Source of the DNA: an uncultured Bacteroidales bacterium
GTDB lineage: Bacteria > Bacteroidota > Bacteroidia > Bacteroidales > UBA932
Length of the DNA: 9,679 nt
Assembly (NCBI GenBank): GCA_937890845.1
Contig: CALADR010000219.1
Location: forward strand, 1-9,679
Direction: 5' to 3'
Made by a program: the position numbers and the translations under genes. A model generated the notes under the pieces. The model was not told the DNA's origin. It searched no databases and worked only from the letters and a program-made list of their open reading frames with translations. Below, one piece after another: positions 5,638 through 9,679 of this stretch (position 1 is its first letter; every line of letters starts with the position of its first letter).

Positions 5638-8600
5638 CTATCTCATGCTGATGCGGTGACTTACAGGTTCCATTACGAATGTGAATTCATAATTTCCATA
5701 ATGCAGCCTGTATTTCTCCATTGGCATTGCTCCCCAGCTGTCAATACAGCCAAGCCCCATCTGTACTTTGTCCAAGCATATGTTTGTGAGGCCGTTCTTC
5801 ACCAAGTCTGCCGGATGTCTGTTGTCTTTTGCCGGACCGTCATCCAGGGTCTCAATGCTGTATTCAAGTGCTGAGGCAGAGAACTGTGCGTCACTGCGGA
5901 AAAGGAGTCCATTTCCTGATATATCGAGTACAGACCACCATCTCAATCCAGCCTTAGTACCGGTTTCCTGTGGTCTGATATATGGATAGAACTGTTCTTC
6001 AACGCTTTGTCTGTACAGACCGGTGAGGGCTGCATGCTGTCTGTCAGCATAGTTTTCGAAAGGACCTTTTCCGTAGAATTCTATCCTGTCGTAGGACTGA
6101 GGCATTTCTAGTCTCAGTCCGAACCTATAGAGTTCTGAAATATCTGTATTGCTGCCTGCTGTCATCTTTTGAGTCACTTTTACGCTTCCGGCATTGTTTA
6201 CAGTATATTCCATACTGAGTGATGATCCTGTTTCAGGCATCGTGTATGAAGCTGAAACTATTGCCATTCCGTCTTTTATTTCATGCTTCAGGGATTCAAG
6301 TCTGATTTCAGGATTTTTCCATACATTATACCTGTTTTGTAGGGTTGCTCCGTAGTCGTTGTCGGTTCCTGCTCTCCAGAAATTAGGCCTTATAGTGCTT
6401 CCGTCTGCCAGAAGATCCTTCCCGTTATGTCTGTAGAGTGAAATATATCCGTCTTTCTTGTTGAACTCGATGCGGAAATTCTCACCGGTAAGGATAAGGT
6501 ATCTTTCATCGTTGTCTGCAAATGACGGAGTCACAATGGCTTCATTGCTGCGTGAAATGTTGGCAATACCTGCATCATATCTGTAATCTGTCAGCGGCAG
6601 CTGGTTGTAAGCTACTGTAAATCCTGCAGGAAGCAATGTTTCAGACTTTTTCAGTCTGAAGTAGATGTTGAGCATCCACTCTTTGTCGTCACAAACCATA
6701 TCCCTGTCATAGTCCAATGCTATTTCAACGGTCTCCTGAGGTCCTGCATTCAAATCTGTTACAGAACCTTCCTGCATTGTAACTCCTTCAGCAACAAGCT
6801 GCCAGTCAAGTCTGTAGGCGGAAAGGTCGCGGAAGAAATTCTCATTGTATATTTTTACTGTACCTTTTTTCAGGTCTGCATCACTTGCCCAGACTGACTG
6901 ATATATGTGTGCAACTTCATGGGCATGTGGATTCAGCACCCTGTCAGGGCTGATAAGGCCGTTGTTGCAGAAATTCTGGTCTTTATCCACATCATACCTG
7001 TTGAAATCACCGGCATATCCGTAAATGCCTTCTCCTCGTGAGTTCTTCCATCTGCAGGACTGGTCTACGAAATCCCATATGAAACCTCCCTGATATGAAG
7101 GGTATTTTCGTATCAGATCCCAGTATTCTTTGAACCCACCCTGTGAATTACCCATTGCATGGGCGTATTCGCACTGGATTAGAGGTCTGTCAGGGTTGCT
7201 TTCGCAATATCTGACTGCACTGTCGTAAGGCATATACATAGGGCAGTAAATGTCTGTAAACTCATTGTCTCCGGCACGTTCGTATTGTATTGGACGTGAA
7301 GGATCTTCTGCTTTAATCCATTGGTAGCATTTTTCGAAATTAACTCCGAATCCGGCTTCGTTGCCCATTGACCATATTACGATAGAAGGGTGGTTGAAAC
7401 CTCTCTGTACGTGTCTCTGGTTCCTTTCCAGATGGGTGAGCTCGTATAGAGGGAATTTTGACAGGCTCTTTTCATCATAGCCCATTCCGTGAGATTCTAT
7501 GTTGGCTTCTGCCACTACATAAAGTCCGTATTTGTCGCAGAGCTCATACCAGTAGTTGTCATCAGGATAGTGACAGGTGCGTACTGCGTTGATGTTCATC
7601 TGTTTCATCCTCAATACGTCCTGTAGCATCCTTTCGCGTGATATTACATATCCTCCGTCAGGGTCGAGCTCGTGTCTGTTTGCACCTTTGAAAAGAACAG
7701 GCTGTCCGTTTACAAGTACTTGTCCGTTTTTCATCTCCACTTTCCTGAATCCGACCTTCACAGGGATTGTTTCTCCGCTTCCTTTTACAGAAGTAGTAGC
7801 TGTAAGTGTGTAGAGGTAAGGTGTTTCTGCTGTCCATTTGGCAGGAGAAACTACTTCGAGAGATATTTCCTGCCTGCCTTTTTTGCCTGCAATTTCTCGA
7901 GTGGCTACAGTTTTGCCGTCATGGTCGCTGAGAGTCAGGGCTACATTGCAGTTTCCTGTAAGGTCAAGGACAATGTCCAGATGTCCGTTATCGTAACTGC
8001 TGTCAAGGTCAGGAGTGATGCGGATATCCTGGATCCTCGTCTTTTCGCGAGAGTAAAGGTAGCTGTCGCGGGCTACGCCTGAATATCTGAAAAAATCCTG
8101 GTCTTCGAAGTATGAACCGTCGCACCAGCGGAATACTTGGAATGCGATCAGATTCTTTCCTGGTTTTACGAATTTGGTGATATCAAATTCAGCTTCGAGT
8201 TTGCTGTCTTCGCTGTATCCTACAAATTTTCCATTTACCCAGAGCGAAATATTGGATGTCACACTTCCGAAATGGATGAAAATGTCTTTGCCGCTCCACT
8301 CTGCAGGGACAGTTATTTCTCGTCTGTATGATCCGACATGGTTTTCCTTTACAGGGACTTCAGGCGGATTGCTTGCAAACTGGTACTGCCAGGCATATCC
8401 GATGTTGTTGTATAGAGGGTCTCCGTATCCGTTAAGTTCCCATACTCCCGGAACCGGCATTGAATCCCAACCCTTGTCGTTGAAGTCTGTAAGGAAAAAG
8501 TCCGTAGGGCGCATATCTGCATCGCGTACCCAGTTGAACTTCCACATGCCGTTGATGGACATGAAGTTAGAAGACTCCTCCTTCGGGCAGGATGCTTCGC

Positions 8601-8748
8601 TTGCATCTTGAAAAGCGAAGTAGCTGGTGTGCATCGGTGCACGGTTGACGGCATTGACCTGAGGATCAAGCCAATGAGGCTGCTGCGCCATAGCTATGTT
8701 GGCTGCAAACAGCGCAGTGGTGAGCATACAGAATTTGGTCAGTGTCAT
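5638..8748 (-). CDS. Secreted GH2 beta-galactosidase (LacZ type)
   Basis: Glycoside hydrolase family 2 enzyme of 1036 residues, close to the length of E. coli LacZ, expected to release terminal beta-galactose from lactose or larger glycans. A signal peptide (hydrophobic 6-20, cleavage after A-M-A near 21) predicts export to the periplasm or cell surface. The order is the N-terminal sugar-binding domain (about 60-235), immunoglobulin-like domain (240-335), TIM barrel (337-620), linker domain, and the C-terminal beta-galactosidase small-chain domain with R-P-Q-E-T-G and a Trp-Trp pair. Catalytic residues are present: acid/base Glu464 in W-S-M-G-N-E-A-G and nucleophile Glu527 in Q-C-E-Y-A-H-A-M-G-N-S. 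The metal-site motif N-I-E-S-H-G (Glu418, His420) and F-C-N-N-G-L also match LacZ. It has its own promoter. No SusC/SusD or sulfatase genes lie beside it, so it is not in an evident polysaccharide locus. The exact substrate cannot be read from sequence. Confidence 0.95.
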   Translation of the reverse strand: MTLTKFCMLTTALFAANIAMAQQPHWLDPQVNAVNRAPMHTSYFAFQDASEASCPKEESSNFMSINGMWKFNWVRDADMRPTDFFLTDFNDKGWDSMPVPGVWELNGYGDPLYNNIGYAWQYQFASNPPEVPVKENHVGSYRREITVPAEWSGKDIFIHFGSVTSNISLWVNGKFVGYSEDSKLEAEFDITKFVKPGKNLIAFQVFRWCDGSYFEDQDFFRYSGVARDSYLYSREKTRIQDIRITPDLDSSYDNGHLDIVLDLTGNCNVALTLSDHDGKTVATREIAGKKGRQEISLEVVSPAKWTAETPYLYTLTATTSVKGSGETIPVKVGFRKVEMKNGQVLVNGQPVLFKGANRHELDPDGGYVISRERMLQDVLRMKQMNINAVRTCHYPDDNYWYELCDKYGLYVVAEANIESHGMGYDEKSLSKFPLYELTHLERNQRHVQRGFNHPSIVIWSMGNEAGFGVNFEKCYQWIKAEDPSRPIQYERAGDNEFTDIYCPMYMPYDSAVRYCESNPDRPLIQCEYAHAMGNSQGGFKEYWDLIRKYPSYQGGFIWDFVDQSCRWKNSRGEGIYGYAGDFNRYDVDKDQNFCNNGLISPDRVLNPHAHEVAHIYQSVWASDADLKKGTVKIYNENFFRDLSAYRLDWQLVAEGVTMQEGSVTDLNAGPQETVEIALDYDRDMVCDDKEWMLNIYFRLKKSETLLPAGFTVAYNQLPLTDYRYDAGIANISRSNEAIVTPSFADNDERYLILTGENFRIEFNKKDGYISLYRHNGKDLLADGSTIRPNFWRAGTDNDYGATLQNRYNVWKNPEIRLESLKHEIKDGMAIVSASYTMPETGSSLSMEYTVNNAGSVKVTQKMTAGSNTDISELYRFGLRLEMPQSYDRIEFYGKGPFENYADRQHAALTGLYRQSVEEQFYPYIRPQETGTKAGLRWWSVLDISGNGLLFRSDAQFSASALEYSIETLDDGPAKDNRHPADLVKNGLTNICLDKVQMGLGCIDSWGAMPMEKYRLHYGNYEFTFVMEPVSHRISMR

Positions 8749-8801
8749 ATAATTTTCTTTAAGTATGAAATAGTAAGTTATATGTTTAAAATATATTTTC
8801 T

Positions 8802-8833
8802 CAAAAATACCGTATAAAATTCAGAATGACAAA
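8802..8833 (-). promoter_or_regulatory. Promoter of the beta-galactosidase gene
   Basis: On the minus strand TTTG (8830-8833) is followed after 20 nt by TATTTTTG (8802-8809). This matches the Bacteroidota TTTG / TAnnTTTG arrangement in both boxes and spacing, the best promoter in the window. It predicts a transcript start near 8795 and a leader of about 47 nt before the ATG at 8748. The -33 box lies inside the inverted repeat 8824-8857. Confidence 0.72.
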
Positions 8834-8857
8834 GAAATATGCATTTCTTTGTCATTC
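8824..8857 (-). terminator. 15-bp perfect inverted repeat: hutU terminator, possibly also an operator
   Basis: GAATGACAAAGAAAT (8824-8838) and ATTTCTTTGTCATTC (8843-8857) pair perfectly around a 4-nt loop. The repeat starts 42 nt beyond the hutU stop. On the minus strand the hairpin is followed by TGAATTTTATA, which has a short U-run, so an intrinsic terminator for hutU is the simplest reading. It also contains the -33 box of the beta-galactosidase promoter, so a regulator-binding role is possible. Confidence 0.65.
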
Positions 8858-8899
8858 CGGATGATTCGTACTTATATAGCTAGTACCCCTTAGTTAGAT

Positions 8900-9679
8900 C
8901 TATTTTAGAGCATCGCTGATAATGCTGTCATCCGCTATGTTAGGAATAGTGACCTTCAGTCCAGGAGTTCTCTCCATTTCACGGATTATAGCATGACGGG
9001 CTCCTTCGTTCCGTGCCCAGCTTCGGCGGGCGATACCATTGTTTACATCCCAGAACAGCATCTCGCGTATACGTCTGTCAGCATCTTCCGAGCCGTCAAT
9101 GACCATTCCGAAGCCTCCGTTTATGACTTCTCCCCAGCCGACGCCTCCTCCATTGTGGATAGATACCCAGGTAGCCCCTCTGAAGGAGTCTCCTATTACA
9201 TTCTGTACAGCCATGTCTGCAGTGAACGCAGAGCCGTCATATATGTTTGAAGTTTCACGGTAAGGGGAGTCTGTTCCGGATACGTCGTGGTGGTCGCGTC
9301 CGAGGACGATAGGGGCAGAAATTTCACCTTTGCGTATGGCTTCATTGAAGGCCAGGGCGATTTTGGTCCTGCCTTCGCAGTCGGCATAAAGGATTCTGGC
9401 CTGTGAGCCTACTACAAGACGGTTCTTTCCAGCCTCTTCGATCCAGTGGATGTTGTCACGGAGCTGGCCGCTGATTTCTTCAGGAGCAGTCTTGGCTACT
9501 TCTTCCAGAGTTTTTACCGCCAGTTCGTCACTCTTTTGCAGGTCTTCAGGCTTTTCAGACATACATACCCATCGGAACGGACCGAACCCGTAATCAAAGA
9601 ACAGAGGACCCATAATATCCTGTACATAAGAAGGGTAGCGGAATGTTCCGTCTTCTTTCATTATGTCGGCACCTGCGCG
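8900..9679 (-). CDS. hutU: Urocanate hydratase, C-terminal part (truncated by the window edge)
   Basis: Urocanate hydratase converts urocanate to imidazolone propionate with a tightly bound NAD+, the second step of histidine degradation, in the cytoplasm. About 259 codons are visible; the frame stays open to the right edge (R-A-G-A-D-I before the Met at 9661), so the 5' part lies outside and that Met is not the start. Diagnostic stretches are G-P-L-F-F-D-Y-G-F-G-P-F-R-W, V-G-S-Q-A-R-I-L-Y-A-D, R-D-H-H-D-V-S-G-T-D-S-P, I-H-N-G-G-G-V-G-W-G-E-V and W-D-V-N-N-G-I-A-R-R. The V-G-S-Q-A-R-I-L-Y segment marks the longer subfamily shared with animals; the Pseudomonas form has F-Q-G-L-P-A-R-I-C-W here with its well-known cysteine. 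Being followed by a hairpin at 8824-8857, it is probably the last gene of its transcript. Other hut genes would be expected to the right, which cannot be checked here. Confidence 0.95.
   Translation of the reverse strand, partial: RAGADIMKEDGTFRYPSYVQDIMGPLFFDYGFGPFRWVCMSEKPEDLQKSDELAVKTLEEVAKTAPEEISGQLRDNIHWIEEAGKNRLVVGSQARILYADCEGRTKIALAFNEAIRKGEISAPIVLGRDHHDVSGTDSPYRETSNIYDGSAFTADMAVQNVIGDSFRGATWVSIHNGGGVGWGEVINGGFGMVIDGSEDADRRIREMLFWDVNNGIARRSWARNEGARHAIIREMERTPGLKVTIPNIADDSIISDALK

Noticed and set aside
7577..8611. Several plus-strand open frames antisense to the beta-galactosidase gene
   Set aside because: They are shadows of a long, highly conserved coding gene and show no starts, domains or promoters of their own.

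Overview
The window looks like chromosomal DNA of a Bacteroidota bacterium, most likely Bacteroidales. Three things point there. The Rnf genes run D-G-E-A. Several intergenic regions carry the Bacteroidota-type -7 box TAnnTTTG, once with a well-spaced TTTG at -33. The protein set also fits: small outer-membrane barrels ending in Arg-Tyr-Arg-Phe, a secreted LacZ-type beta-galactosidase, and the long form of urocanate hydratase. I cannot name a genus. I see no phage, insertion sequence, CRISPR array, tRNA or rRNA, and no gene-free stretch longer than 300 bases.

Layout. Bases 1-1802 (+) hold the 3' part of an rnf operon: probably the last codons of rnfD, then complete rnfG, rnfE and rnfA, spaced 3-15 nt apart. 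They encode a membrane complex that couples electron transfer between ferredoxin and NAD to ion transport. A small single-TPR protein gene (1815-2069) follows 12 nt after rnfA and looks like the last operon member. On the minus strand, 2066-3260 holds two paralogous small beta-barrel outer-membrane proteins, each with its own promoter-like -7 box and separated by a strong hairpin terminator. The downstream barrel gene overlaps the end of the TPR gene tail to tail by 3-4 nt.

A divergent region (3261-3412) leads into a two-gene + strand unit. It encodes a membrane-anchored coiled-coil protein of unknown function (3413-4303) and, 3 nt later, the radical-SAM haem chaperone HemW (4307-5473, GTG start). 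After two intergenic hairpins come minus-strand genes: a secreted glycoside hydrolase family 2 beta-galactosidase (5638-8748) with a recognisable promoter, and the C-terminal part of urocanate hydratase hutU (8900 to the right edge). HutU belongs to histidine degradation. A 15-bp perfect inverted repeat lies between hutU and the beta-galactosidase gene and covers the latter's -33 box.

Most of the window is core metabolism. The less explained parts are the TPR gene attached to rnf, the coiled-coil gene attached to hemW, the duplicated barrel pair with a locally near-identical DNA segment, and the palindrome over the beta-galactosidase promoter. I did not find convincing evidence of a new multi-gene system.
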